DNA of 64,000 nucleotides from the NCBI GenBank assembly GCA_964343835.1, contig CAYFKR010000002.1, forward strand, positions 62,001-126,000, read 5' to 3'. Shown here piece by piece: positions 51,787-61,122 of the stretch (its first letter is position 1; each line of letters opens with the position of its first letter). Source of the stretch: CALEMW01 sp964343835 (lineage in GTDB: Bacteria; Krumholzibacteriota; Krumholzibacteriia; LZORAL124-64-63). Below the pieces are notes generated by a model, which made no database searches, was not told the DNA's origin, and was given only the letters and a program-made list of their open reading frames with translations. The position numbers and the translations under genes were made by a program.

Positions 51787-52485
51787 CTAGCGGAAGTTCG
51801 CCTTCAGCTCGCCGAAGCTCAGGTCCTCGTTGCCGACCGTGCAGTCGATGACCGTCAGACCGTCGGCCAGGGGGTTCAGCTTGTAGGCGCCGAACGAGTA
51901 GGACAGCATGCCCGTCACGCCCCAGTAGCAGAGGTCGGCGGCCAGCACGCTCTCATCGAAGAAGTAGTCGTCGAAGAGCAGCTCATAGCCGTCGTCGTAG
52001 GAGCGGGCGGTCCACTCGCCGTAGCTCAGCATGGCGGTGACCAGGAAGCCGTCGGTGACGTGGATCACGTGGCTCTCCCACGCCTCGAAGTCGGCGCGGA
52101 GGGCGGTGTGGGTCATGGGGAGGTAGGGCACCGTGGTGCTGCCCACGACCGTGACCGTACCGGCGAAGGTGTTCATGTCGATCTCGCTGAGGTCGTAGTA
52201 CTCCTTGTACTCGCCGTTGACGATGTCGACGATGTCGCCCTCGACGACGCCCGGGGCGCCACCGGTGTAGACCCAGATGGCCGTGTAGGGACCGGCGGCA
52301 GGGTCGGTGGCCGAGAAGCCGTTGTAGCGGACAGCCGTGACGATGGCCTGGCCACCCACGACGTCGACCTGCGTGCCCTCGGCGTACATGCCGGCGCGGA
52401 TGTCCGGAATGGTGGTGGACACGGACTGGGCGGCGGCCACGCCGGCCAGGGCGACGAGCAGCAGGACGGTAACGATGGTCTTCAT
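51787..52485 (-). CDS. Secreted beta-fold protein with NED...FR tail
   Basis: 232 residues. Signal peptide about 1-20 (ALAGVAAAQ end). The body is an all-beta domain seen in bacterial OB-like proteins (DUF5689-like): DIRAGMYAEGTQVDVVGG, AIVTAVRYNGFSA, PYTAIWVYTGGAPGVVEGDI and a central WESHVIHVTDGF strand. The intact paralogue of the gene at 50899. The C-terminal tail is NEDLSFGELKANFR. The ATG at 52485 has GGAGGG upstream. Cysteine pair CYWGV / DCTV near the end. Function unknown; ligand or nucleic acid binding has been suggested for the fold, not demonstrated here. Confidence 0.7.
   Translation of the reverse strand: MKTIVTVLLLVALAGVAAAQSVSTTIPDIRAGMYAEGTQVDVVGGQAIVTAVRYNGFSATDPAAGPYTAIWVYTGGAPGVVEGDIVDIVNGEYKEYYDLSEIDMNTFAGTVTVVGSTTVPYLPMTHTALRADFEAWESHVIHVTDGFLVTAMLSYGEWTARSYDDGYELLFDDYFFDESVLAADLCYWGVTGMLSYSFGAYKLNPLADGLTVIDCTVGNEDLSFGELKANFR
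51790..51831 (-). other. C-terminal tail NED-SFG-K-FR, copy 3
   Basis: Last 14 codons, NEDLSFGELKANFR, of the intact paralogue. Confidence 0.65.
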
Positions 52486-52618
52486 GGAGTCCCTCCGAAG
52501 ATGCGGGTCTTGCCGTCCCGAGGGCTCATCGCGGGGCGGCTTCGTGTCGATGGACAGACCATAACAAGCCCGATCAGGACGATCAATCAAATTCCCGCCA
52601 AAGCGTGTGAAATTCCGA

Positions 52619-52656
52619 TGAAGAAAGAAACCCCGGCCTCGTCGGAGGCCGGGGTT
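52619..52656 (-). terminator. Intrinsic terminator of rpsD
   Basis: AACCCCGGCCTC / GAGGCCGGGGTT around GTCG, followed on the minus strand by TTTCTTTCTT. 23 bases past the rpsD stop. Confidence 0.85.
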
Positions 52657-52679
52657 CCATGTCGTCGCAGCGTCAGGGC

Positions 52680-53288
52680 CTAGCGCGAGTAGAACTCGAT
52701 CACCAGGGGCACCTCGCAGATCACGGGCACCTCGTCGCGCGGGGGCTCGTAGCCGAAGACCACGCTCAGGGCCTTCTTGTCGCGCTCGATGTACGGCGGC
52801 GGAGGAGGAGCGATGTCCATGGACTCCTGGAAGCAGGGCATCCGCTTGCTCTTCTCCTTGATGGTCACCTTCTGGCCGGGCTTCACCCGGTACGAGGGGA
52901 TGTCCACCTTCTTGCCGTCCACCAGGATGTGACCGTGGTTCACGTACTGGCGGGCCGCGTAGATGGAGCGGGCCAGACCACCGCGGAGCACCACGGCGTC
53001 GAGGCGGGCCTCGAGCAGCTGCACCAGCGAGTTGATCATGTCGCCCTTGCGGGACGCCTTCTTGTAGTAGTTGCGCATCTGCCGCTCGTGGATGTTGTAC
53101 TGGGCGCGCAGCTTCTGCTTCTCCATCAGCTGCATCTTGTACGGCGACATCTTGCGGCGGCGCATCTGCTGGGAGAGACCGTGCTGTCCCGGGGGATAGG
53201 GGCGCTTGTTGAGGTAGCGCTCGGCCTTGGGGGTCAGGGGGATGCCCAGCGAACGGGACTTCTTGACCTTGGAACCATTGAACTTCAC
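52680..53288 (-). CDS. rpsD: 30S ribosomal protein S4
   Basis: 202 residues, complete S4. KVKKSRSLGIPLTPKAERYL and the S4 RNA-binding fold, ARLDAVVLRGGLARSIYAARQ through HGHILVDGKKVDIPSYRV, are clear. No N-terminal zinc cysteines. An insertion of proline residues (DIAPPPPPYIERD) near 165-172 is unusual. GTG start at 53288 with GGAGG six bases upstream. It stands outside the usual S13-S11-S4-alpha operon, with its own about 190-base leader, where S4 often autoregulates; no such structure was identified. Confidence 0.95.
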   Translation of the reverse strand: MKFNGSKVKKSRSLGIPLTPKAERYLNKRPYPPGQHGLSQQMRRRKMSPYKMQLMEKQKLRAQYNIHERQMRNYYKKASRKGDMINSLVQLLEARLDAVVLRGGLARSIYAARQYVNHGHILVDGKKVDIPSYRVKPGQKVTIKEKSKRMPCFQESMDIAPPPPPYIERDKKALSVVFGYEPPRDEVPVICEVPLVIEFYSR

Positions 53289-53480
53289 GTCAGCCTCCAA
53301 AGGGCTTTCAGGTCGCGGATCGGCGGTCGGCGCGAATTGGGTATGGATTGACGGCCGCATCCTTCCGGGCCGGTGGGCGTGAGTCGTCCGCATCCTGTCG
53401 ATGCGGAGGCGCGCACGCATCCATCGCCTGAGTCCAGCTCGGCCCGGAACCGCCAAGAATAGGCCCACAGGCCGGGAATG

Positions 53481-54224
53481 TCAAGATTCGGGGTCTTCCC
53501 GCACGACTCCGCCCTGGAGCTTCGGGATTCGGGTCATGGCGCGCAACGCTTCGAGGTCCTTGAGGATCATGCGACGGCCCTGCACCTCGATGAGCTCCTG
53601 GTCCTGAAACTGGCGCAGGATCCGCGACAGCGACGGCTGGTTCATGTTCAGCATGGTGGCCAGGTCGCGCTTGCGGGTGGGCAGCTCCACCTGGGCGCCG
53701 GTCATGTAGTCGGCGTAGGGGCTCTTCTCGTGCAGGCCCACCAGGTAGTTGGCCAGGCGCTGGGCGCCGTCGCAGAGGGTGAGCTGGTCGATCTTCTCGA
53801 TGAGCTGGGACATCCAGTTGGCCATGACGCCCATGATGTAGGCCTGGAGCTCCACATGGTGCCCCATGCAGGCCAGGAAGGCCTCGCGGGGAAAGAACAT
53901 GATGCGAGCGCCCTGCAGGGCGATGGCCGAGACGGGGTGGTGCTCCAGGAACAGGGCCGCCTCACCGAACATGGACTGGGCCTCGGCCAGGTGCACGATG
54001 TGTTCCCGGTAGCCGGGTCCGGAGCGGGTCAGCTTGAGCTGGCCGTCCAGGACCAGGTAGATGCCCTCGGGCTGGTCCCCCTCCTCGTAGAGGGATTCGT
54101 TGGCCGGGCATTCGAGGAGCTCGGCGCTCTCGAAGAGTTCCGCGCAGATCTCGTCGCCCATGCGGCGCCCGAACGGGCTGGCCAGCAGGTCCTGGATGTC
54201 CAGGCCGGTGTTCCTGTCGCTCAT
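53481..54224 (-). CDS. Crp/Fnr family transcriptional regulator
   Basis: 247 residues. N-terminal cNMP-like beta-roll (about 30-125, EEGDQPEGIYLVLDGQLKL, SMFGEAALFLEHHPVSA), dimerisation helix and C-terminal winged helix (TRKRDLATMLNMNQPSLSRI). There are no cysteines in the FNR positions, so it does not carry an FNR Fe-S cluster. The effector may be a cyclic nucleotide, haem or other ligand. It follows tex at 47 bases with a small hairpin between, and precedes rpsD by 192 bases. A Crp-type palindrome is at 49179. Confidence 0.9.
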   Translation of the reverse strand: MSDRNTGLDIQDLLASPFGRRMGDEICAELFESAELLECPANESLYEEGDQPEGIYLVLDGQLKLTRSGPGYREHIVHLAEAQSMFGEAALFLEHHPVSAIALQGARIMFFPREAFLACMGHHVELQAYIMGVMANWMSQLIEKIDQLTLCDGAQRLANYLVGLHEKSPYADYMTGAQVELPTRKRDLATMLNMNQPSLSRILRQFQDQELIEVQGRRMILKDLEALRAMTRIPKLQGGVVREDPES

Positions 54225-54239
54225 GTCCCCTCTCCCCCC

Positions 54240-54260
54240 TCGGCCGTGGGGAACGGCCGA
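54240..54260 (-). terminator. Weak hairpin between tex and the Crp/Fnr gene
   Basis: TCGGCCG / CGGCCGA, seven perfect pairs with a seven-base loop, 10 bases after tex. No T run. It could reduce rather than end read-through. Confidence 0.35.
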
Positions 54261-54270
54261 TCGTCCGGGC

Positions 54271-56469
<2,199 letters not shown>

Positions 56470-56745
56470 GGTCGGCTCCGCAGGGAGGAGGTCATGGTGC
56501 GCGAGGCGCGCACGTTAGGGTACGGCGCCGCCCGTGTCCAGTCTCCCCTGTCAGGCGTCCCGATCAGGGCGGGAATCGTACCCCAGGGTACGGTCCGCAG
56601 CCCCGCGAGCGGCGGCCTCTACAGCCCAACTGGCTGTCGTTCCATGAGTTGCATGAATATCGTGCGTGTGGGCATCGTCCCTGCAATCCCCACGGCATCG
56701 ACACGGAAACCAACGGGACCCGAGCCCACGACCGAGGAGAACAGC

Positions 56746-57024
56746 ATGAAGACCAGCATCATCCGCCGCAGCCTGATCGCCGTCGCCGCCGTTGCGACCC
56801 TGGGGTTCGCCGCCGCCGAGGCCGAGGCCCGCGTGGTCGTGAAGGCCGGCAAGGGACCCGCCCGCGTGGTGGTGAAGACGACGCCCCGGCGCGTGGTGGT
56901 CCGGACCCCGGTGGTCACCGTGGTCCGCGCCGAGCCCGTGCAGAAGGTGTGGGTGCCGGGGCATTGGGTGAAGAAGCCCGGACGCCGGGCCGTGTGGGTG
57001 GCCGGCCACTGGAAGAAGATCTGA
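56746..57024 (+). CDS. Small secreted basic protein with GHW motif repeat
   Basis: 92 residues. Signal peptide about 1-26 (ATLGFAAAEAEA). The mature part is rich in Val, Arg and Lys (RVVVKTTPRRVVVRTPVVTV) and ends in two WVxGHW units, KVWVPGHWVKKPG and AVWVAGHWKKI. The motif recalls short YXWGHW-type repeats in secreted or outer-membrane proteins. ATG at 56746 has GAGGAG upstream. Its positive charge and repeats could bind a polyanion such as LPS. Function unknown. Confidence 0.7.
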   Translation: MKTSIIRRSLIAVAAVATLGFAAAEAEARVVVKAGKGPARVVVKTTPRRVVVRTPVVTVVRAEPVQKVWVPGHWVKKPGRRAVWVAGHWKKI

Positions 57025-57048
57025 GGGGGATCTTCAGGAACGAGAGTA

Positions 57049-57081
57049 GGAAGGGCGTCGCCGCCGCAGCGACGCCCTTCC
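57049..57081. terminator. 13-bp hairpin between convergent genes
   Basis: GGAAGGGCGTCGC / GCGACGCCCTTCC, loop CGCCGCA, 24 bases after the small protein and 92 past the OmpA-like gene. No T run. Confidence 0.6.
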
Positions 57082-57173
57082 GTGTGCCGGTCTCCGGAAC
57101 ACCATGCTGAAGAAATCCGGAGTCCGGCCCCGGTCGGTCGGGTGACTGGCGGACCCGACCGGACCGAACTCCT

Positions 57174-58115
57174 CTAGCGGCTCTTCTCGGCGTGCACCAC
57201 CCGGATGCTCACGGTGCCGTCCATCTCCGAACGCAGATCGGGACGGGCCACGGCCTCGGTCTCGATCCAGTCGCGGGCCAGGACCATGTGGTCGGCCAGG
57301 TAATCGGCCACCACGCCGGCCCGCTTCTCGGCCAGGGTCTTGGTCTCCGCGTGCACCACGATGCGCATGGGCGAATAGGGATGATCCTTGCGCACCTGGT
57401 CCGCCGCCCTCACGAGCCAGCCGCGGCCGGTGTCCGACACGTCGGGCCGGTCGCGCTTGAAGACCTGGTCGCCCGAGAAGTCCAGGCGCCGCTCCGTGCC
57501 CTCCATGTAGTCCACGGCGGGGATGCGGAAGCTGGTGCCCGCGTAGTTGTAGGTGTTGGTGCCCTTGTCCGTGACGCTGAAGACGTAGCTGTACGGATAG
57601 CCCGCCTGCATCATGTCGTCCTGATCGCCGCGACCGTCCCACTCCACGTCCCTGGGCGGCTTGCCCTTCTTGCCGAACGTGCGGAACGTCGAACCGCGGT
57701 AGTCGGTGACCGTCAAGGCCCACGACCGGGCCTTGTGCCCCTCGGGGTCCTCCGGATAGAAGGTCACGACGGGGTCCGTGGCCGGATCCCGGTACCAGTA
57801 GTGGGGAACCTGCTCGCTGACCAGGTCCACGGGGTTGTTCTGGAAGGGCACGAGCCCCTGCACCGGGCTGACCGAGAGCACGCGGTCGTCCAGCGCCACG
57901 TAGAACGTGTCGATGACGGCGGCGCTCAACGGGAAGTCGAACGAGCTCTTGTGGATGTCCTGGAGGACCTGGTTCTCGGCTTCCACGACCATCTCGGGAA
58001 GACCGGCGTCCACGGCGTCCTGCTGCTCGGTGTAGGCGGGGGCCGCGCGGCCGGCGAGCAGTACGAGGCTGCCGGCCGCGACGGTGAGGAATCCCCTGAG
58101 AACGATGTTGTGCAT
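57174..58115 (-). CDS. OmpA-like envelope protein at the end of the TonB operon
   Basis: 313 residues with a signal peptide (about 1-27). An N-terminal beta domain includes a FlgD-like strand region (LTVTDYRGSTFRTFGKKG, VEWDGRGDQDDMMQAGYPYS). The C-terminal part (about 215-310) with LVRAADQVRKDHPYSPMRIV, AETKTLAEKRAGVVADYLAD and VSIRVVHAE has the alpha/beta layout of OmpA-type peptidoglycan binding, although the usual NxxLSxxRA is altered to KTLAEKRAGVV. 56 bases after tonB. It may anchor the motor complex or pass force to the outer membrane, inferred from position. Confidence 0.7.
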   Translation of the reverse strand: MHNIVLRGFLTVAAGSLVLLAGRAAPAYTEQQDAVDAGLPEMVVEAENQVLQDIHKSSFDFPLSAAVIDTFYVALDDRVLSVSPVQGLVPFQNNPVDLVSEQVPHYWYRDPATDPVVTFYPEDPEGHKARSWALTVTDYRGSTFRTFGKKGKPPRDVEWDGRGDQDDMMQAGYPYSYVFSVTDKGTNTYNYAGTSFRIPAVDYMEGTERRLDFSGDQVFKRDRPDVSDTGRGWLVRAADQVRKDHPYSPMRIVVHAETKTLAEKRAGVVADYLADHMVLARDWIETEAVARPDLRSEMDGTVSIRVVHAEKSR

Positions 58116-58171
58116 GGTGTCGTCCTTGTCTCAGGTTTGACTGACGTCGTATTCGGTTGTCGGGGTCCGGC

Positions 58172-59548
58172 CTAGCTGAGCCGGAAGACGATCGTGATCA
58201 CCCCCCACTGTTCCACGCGATTCGCCGCGTCCAGCTCCTCGAAGACGAACTCGCGGATGGCGTTCATGGCCGCGCGGTTCAGGTCCCGGTGCGGGGACGT
58301 CTGCTCGAAGTACAGGTTGTCCTTCACGCGGCCGTCGGGCATGACGGTGAAGTGAACCGCCACCACGCCTTCCCAGCCGCGCCTCTTGGCCTCGTCGCTG
58401 TAGACGGGCAGCACGCTGCTCACGATCTTGCGGCCCTGGATCTGGCCGCTGATGGTCATGGCCACGCCCTTGCCGCCCATGGCCTTGGGCTCGGCATCGG
58501 CCAGGGCCTGCTGGGCCTGCTGGGGCTTGGGTTCCGCGGCGGCGATGGCCGAGGCGGCGGGCGCGTCGGCCAGGGCGGGTTTGCGTCCGCCCTTCAGGCT
58601 GCCGCGGGCGCCGGAGTTGCCGGCCCCGTAGTCCAGCATCGTACGGCGACCCTTGTCCGAGGACTTCGACTGGAGCGCGGGCTCAGCCACGTCCACGTCC
58701 GCCGGACGACGGCTCGCGTTGGCCTGGGCCGTCTGGACGAGCTCGTCCACCGAGCCCTGCCAGGCGGTCTGCCCCTCCTCCAGCCGGCCGCCCACGAGGG
58801 CCGCGTTGCCGCCCTCCACGCCGCCGGTGGCGAGCTGCATGGCCATGCGGCCGCCGGACGACGAACCGCCGGACGAGACCTCGAAGTCCACGTCCGAGAG
58901 GTCCGTCTTGGACTTGCGGCCCACCAGGGCCACGTTGTCGCCCTGGAAGCTGTTCGTCTGTCCCTTGGACTGGAGCTTGGGCCCGTCCACGTTGGCCGCC
59001 AGCGCGCTCGGGTTGCGCAGGTTGCTGGTGTCCAGCTTGGGCATGTTCGCGTCGGCGAACGCCTTGGAATCCAGGCTCTTGTTCGTCACCTCGCGGAACT
59101 GGCGCTGCTGGGCCTGCGACAGCTTCGGGGCGTCGATGTCCATGGGCTTGTTCCTGAGCGTCGGCCGCGTCTCCAGCTTGGGCGGCTTCAGGCTCGTGAG
59201 CTTGGGCTTGCTCTGGAGGGCCGGCTCGGGCGCCACGGGCTCGGGCTTGGCCTCCTCGACCTTCGGTTCCTCGACGGCGGCCTCAGCCGGCTTCGTCTCG
59301 GCCGGTGCGACCTCCTCCACGATGGGCTTGGTCTTCACGCGGACCTGCTTGGCCACGTCCTCACCGTACCGCTCCTCGATGTAGGCGATCTCGGTGAGCT
59401 CGTCCATGACCTCGTCCACGTGCTCCGCGCCCATGCGCAGCACGAACATCAGGAAGAGGAAGAGTCCCGCGTGCAGGGCGAAGCTCGTGGCGAACCCGCC
59501 CGTGGTGGCGCCCTTGCGGCTCATGCTCTGGCGCATCAACACGGTCAC
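58172..59548 (-). CDS. TonB-family energy transducer, long form
   Basis: 458 residues. One membrane helix (about 21-40, ATSFALHAGLFLFLMFVL), a long Pro/Lys/Glu and Ala-rich linker (VEEAKPEPVAPEPALQ), and a C-terminal TonB domain with VLPVYSDEAKRRGWEGVVAV, FTVMPDGRVKDN and a final beta strand. It is about twice the length of Escherichia coli TonB, with an atypical glycine-serine-rich middle (SSGGSSSGGRMAM). The GTG at 59548 overlaps the ExbD stop; ATG at 59536 or 59524 is possible. Inner-membrane anchored, spanning the periplasm. Confidence 0.88.
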   Translation of the reverse strand: MTVLMRQSMSRKGATTGGFATSFALHAGLFLFLMFVLRMGAEHVDEVMDELTEIAYIEERYGEDVAKQVRVKTKPIVEEVAPAETKPAEAAVEEPKVEEAKPEPVAPEPALQSKPKLTSLKPPKLETRPTLRNKPMDIDAPKLSQAQQRQFREVTNKSLDSKAFADANMPKLDTSNLRNPSALAANVDGPKLQSKGQTNSFQGDNVALVGRKSKTDLSDVDFEVSSGGSSSGGRMAMQLATGGVEGGNAALVGGRLEEGQTAWQGSVDELVQTAQANASRRPADVDVAEPALQSKSSDKGRRTMLDYGAGNSGARGSLKGGRKPALADAPAASAIAAAEPKPQQAQQALADAEPKAMGGKGVAMTISGQIQGRKIVSSVLPVYSDEAKRRGWEGVVAVHFTVMPDGRVKDNLYFEQTSPHRDLNRAAMNAIREFVFEELDAANRVEQWGVITIVFRLS

Positions 59549-59949
59549 TCACCCCCTTCGGACTTCTTGCCGGTCGCGATGGCGATCCGCGGCGCCTTGG
59601 CCTTCTCGACCTCGGCGAGCAGTTCCTCCACCTGGCCGTACAGGAGCTTCTTGTCGGCCTTGACGATGGCGACGGCGTCCGGGCTGTCCTCGAACAACGG
59701 AGTCAGCAGGGGCACGATCTCCTCGAGGCTCAGCTGGTCCTCGCCGACGAAGATCTCGCCTTCGAGGGTGTAGACGATCTCCATCTTCTCGGTGTCGTCC
59801 ATCTGGCTCGCCCGGGCCTCGGGGAGCTCGACCTCGTGTTCGGTGTCGTCGAGGAAGGGAGAGATGATCATCAGCGTCAGCACGATCACGAGCGACACGT
59901 TGATGATGGGCACCACGTCGACTTTCGTCTCATAGCGATAGACGTTCAC
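59545..59949 (-). CDS. ExbD/TolR family protein lacking the conserved Asp
   Basis: 134 residues. Cytoplasmic start, one helix (about 12-33), periplasmic part with LEGEIFVGEDQLSLEEIVPL. Where ExbD and TolR have a proton-carrying Asp in the helix (PLxDV), this copy has Asn: VVPIINVSLVIVLTL, N17, codon AAC at 59899-59901. The other ExbD next to it keeps the Asp. It overlaps both neighbours by four bases. Either it is a passive subunit of a mixed motor or its helix works by another acidic group, which is not visible. Confidence 0.88.
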   Translation of the reverse strand: MNVYRYETKVDVVPIINVSLVIVLTLMIISPFLDDTEHEVELPEARASQMDDTEKMEIVYTLEGEIFVGEDQLSLEEIVPLLTPLFEDSPDAVAIVKADKKLLYGQVEELLAEVEKAKAPRIAIATGKKSEGGE

Positions 59950-60380
59950 GACGTACCCCCTTCCTTCCTGTTGAGCAGGGCCAGGGCCTGGGCCCCGCCC
60001 GCCTTGGCGGCGTCCATCACGTCCACCACGTCGCCCAGCTGGACGAAGTCGCTCGGGACGATGACGACGGTCTTGTCGACGCGCTCGGAGAGCTTGTCGC
60101 GGATGCCCGCCTCCAGGTCGGCGACGGCCGTCGCCTCACCGTTGAGGGTCACGCCCTCGGGGGTCACCGCGACCATCACGAGCTCCTCCTCGTTCTCCGG
60201 GGCGGCGGTGGCCACGACGTTCTCGCTGGCCTCCGCCCGGGTCGCGTTGACCTGGATCCCGTTGCCCATGATGGCGGGCATGGTGATCAGGAACACGACG
60301 ATGAGGGTCGTGGTCACGTCGGCCAACGGGGTGATGTTGGCCGAGTTCTCTTCGCGCATTGCGCTTCGCTTCACACCCAT
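59946..60380 (-). CDS. ExbD/TolR family protein with the conserved Asp
   Basis: 144 residues. ITPLADVTTTLIVVFLI contains the essential Asp D21. The periplasmic part carries the ExbD fold, ending with SDFVQLGDVVDVMDAAKAGG. Start 60380 is 15 bases after the ExbB stop. The pair with the neighbouring Asn-type ExbD is unusual. Acts with ExbB as a proton-driven stator. Confidence 0.92.
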   Translation of the reverse strand: MGVKRSAMREENSANITPLADVTTTLIVVFLITMPAIMGNGIQVNATRAEASENVVATAAPENEEELVMVAVTPEGVTLNGEATAVADLEAGIRDKLSERVDKTVVIVPSDFVQLGDVVDVMDAAKAGGAQALALLNRKEGGTS

Positions 60381-60395
60381 GACGGACCTCCCGGT

Positions 60396-61094
60396 CTAGC
60401 TGGAGGTGGTCACGGGCTCGCCGGTGTTCGCGACGGTCGTCGACGAGGCGGCGGGCTTGGCGACGCGCTGCTTCGAACCCTGGACCTGGCGCAGGATGTT
60501 GAAGAACTCCTCGCGCACGTCCTCGAGCTCGATCACGCGGGTGCGGATGCGACGCACATACAGGTTGAAGGCCACGGTGGCGATGACGGCCACCACGATG
60601 CCCGCGGCGGTGGTCAGCAGGGCCTCGGACACGCCCATGGCCACCACGGCCGAACCGCCGGCGCCCGTGCGGGCGATGTCGGCGAAGGCGCGGATGATGC
60701 CGATCACCGTACCGAAGAGACCCAGCAGCGGGGCGATGTTGCTCATGGTGCCCAGCACGCTCAGGTTCCGCTCCATCTCCACCTGCTCCAGCTCGATGGC
60801 GGTGTTGAAGCGGCCCATCAGGTCGCTCTGCTTGGCGTTGACCTGGCTCAGGCACTGGCTCACGACCCGCGCGGCCGAGGACTTCTGTCCCTGGACCCAC
60901 GCGAGGGTTCCCTTGAGATCGCCGCTCTTCATCTTGGCGGAGAGCTCGCGCATGAACTTGTGGGTGTCGGTGCGGGTCCTGGTGAAGAACAGGGCGCGCT
61001 CGACGGCGTAGCTCACGGTCACGATCGAACAGACCAGCAGCACCACCATCGTCGGCGAGCCGAGAAGAAGATCAGTCAGAGACATACCCAGCAT
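60396..61094 (-). CDS. ExbB/TolQ/MotA family proton channel
   Basis: 232 residues with three membrane helices: LLLGSPTMVVLLVCSIVTV near the start, then two in the ExbB domain, ISNIAPLLGLFGTVIGIIRA-like (MSNIAPLLGLFGTVIGIIRA) and AGIVVAVIATVAFNLYV. The conserved Thr and Glu-type positions of the TolQ/ExbB core are present. It is 28 bases after the TPR gene. With the two ExbD proteins it forms the motor that powers TonB or a related motion. Confidence 0.93.
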   Translation of the reverse strand: MLGMSLTDLLLGSPTMVVLLVCSIVTVSYAVERALFFTRTRTDTHKFMRELSAKMKSGDLKGTLAWVQGQKSSAARVVSQCLSQVNAKQSDLMGRFNTAIELEQVEMERNLSVLGTMSNIAPLLGLFGTVIGIIRAFADIARTGAGGSAVVAMGVSEALLTTAAGIVVAVIATVAFNLYVRRIRTRVIELEDVREEFFNILRQVQGSKQRVAKPAASSTTVANTGEPVTTSS

Positions 61095-61122
61095 GGTGTT
61101 TCGTCCTCTCCGGTTTTGCCGG

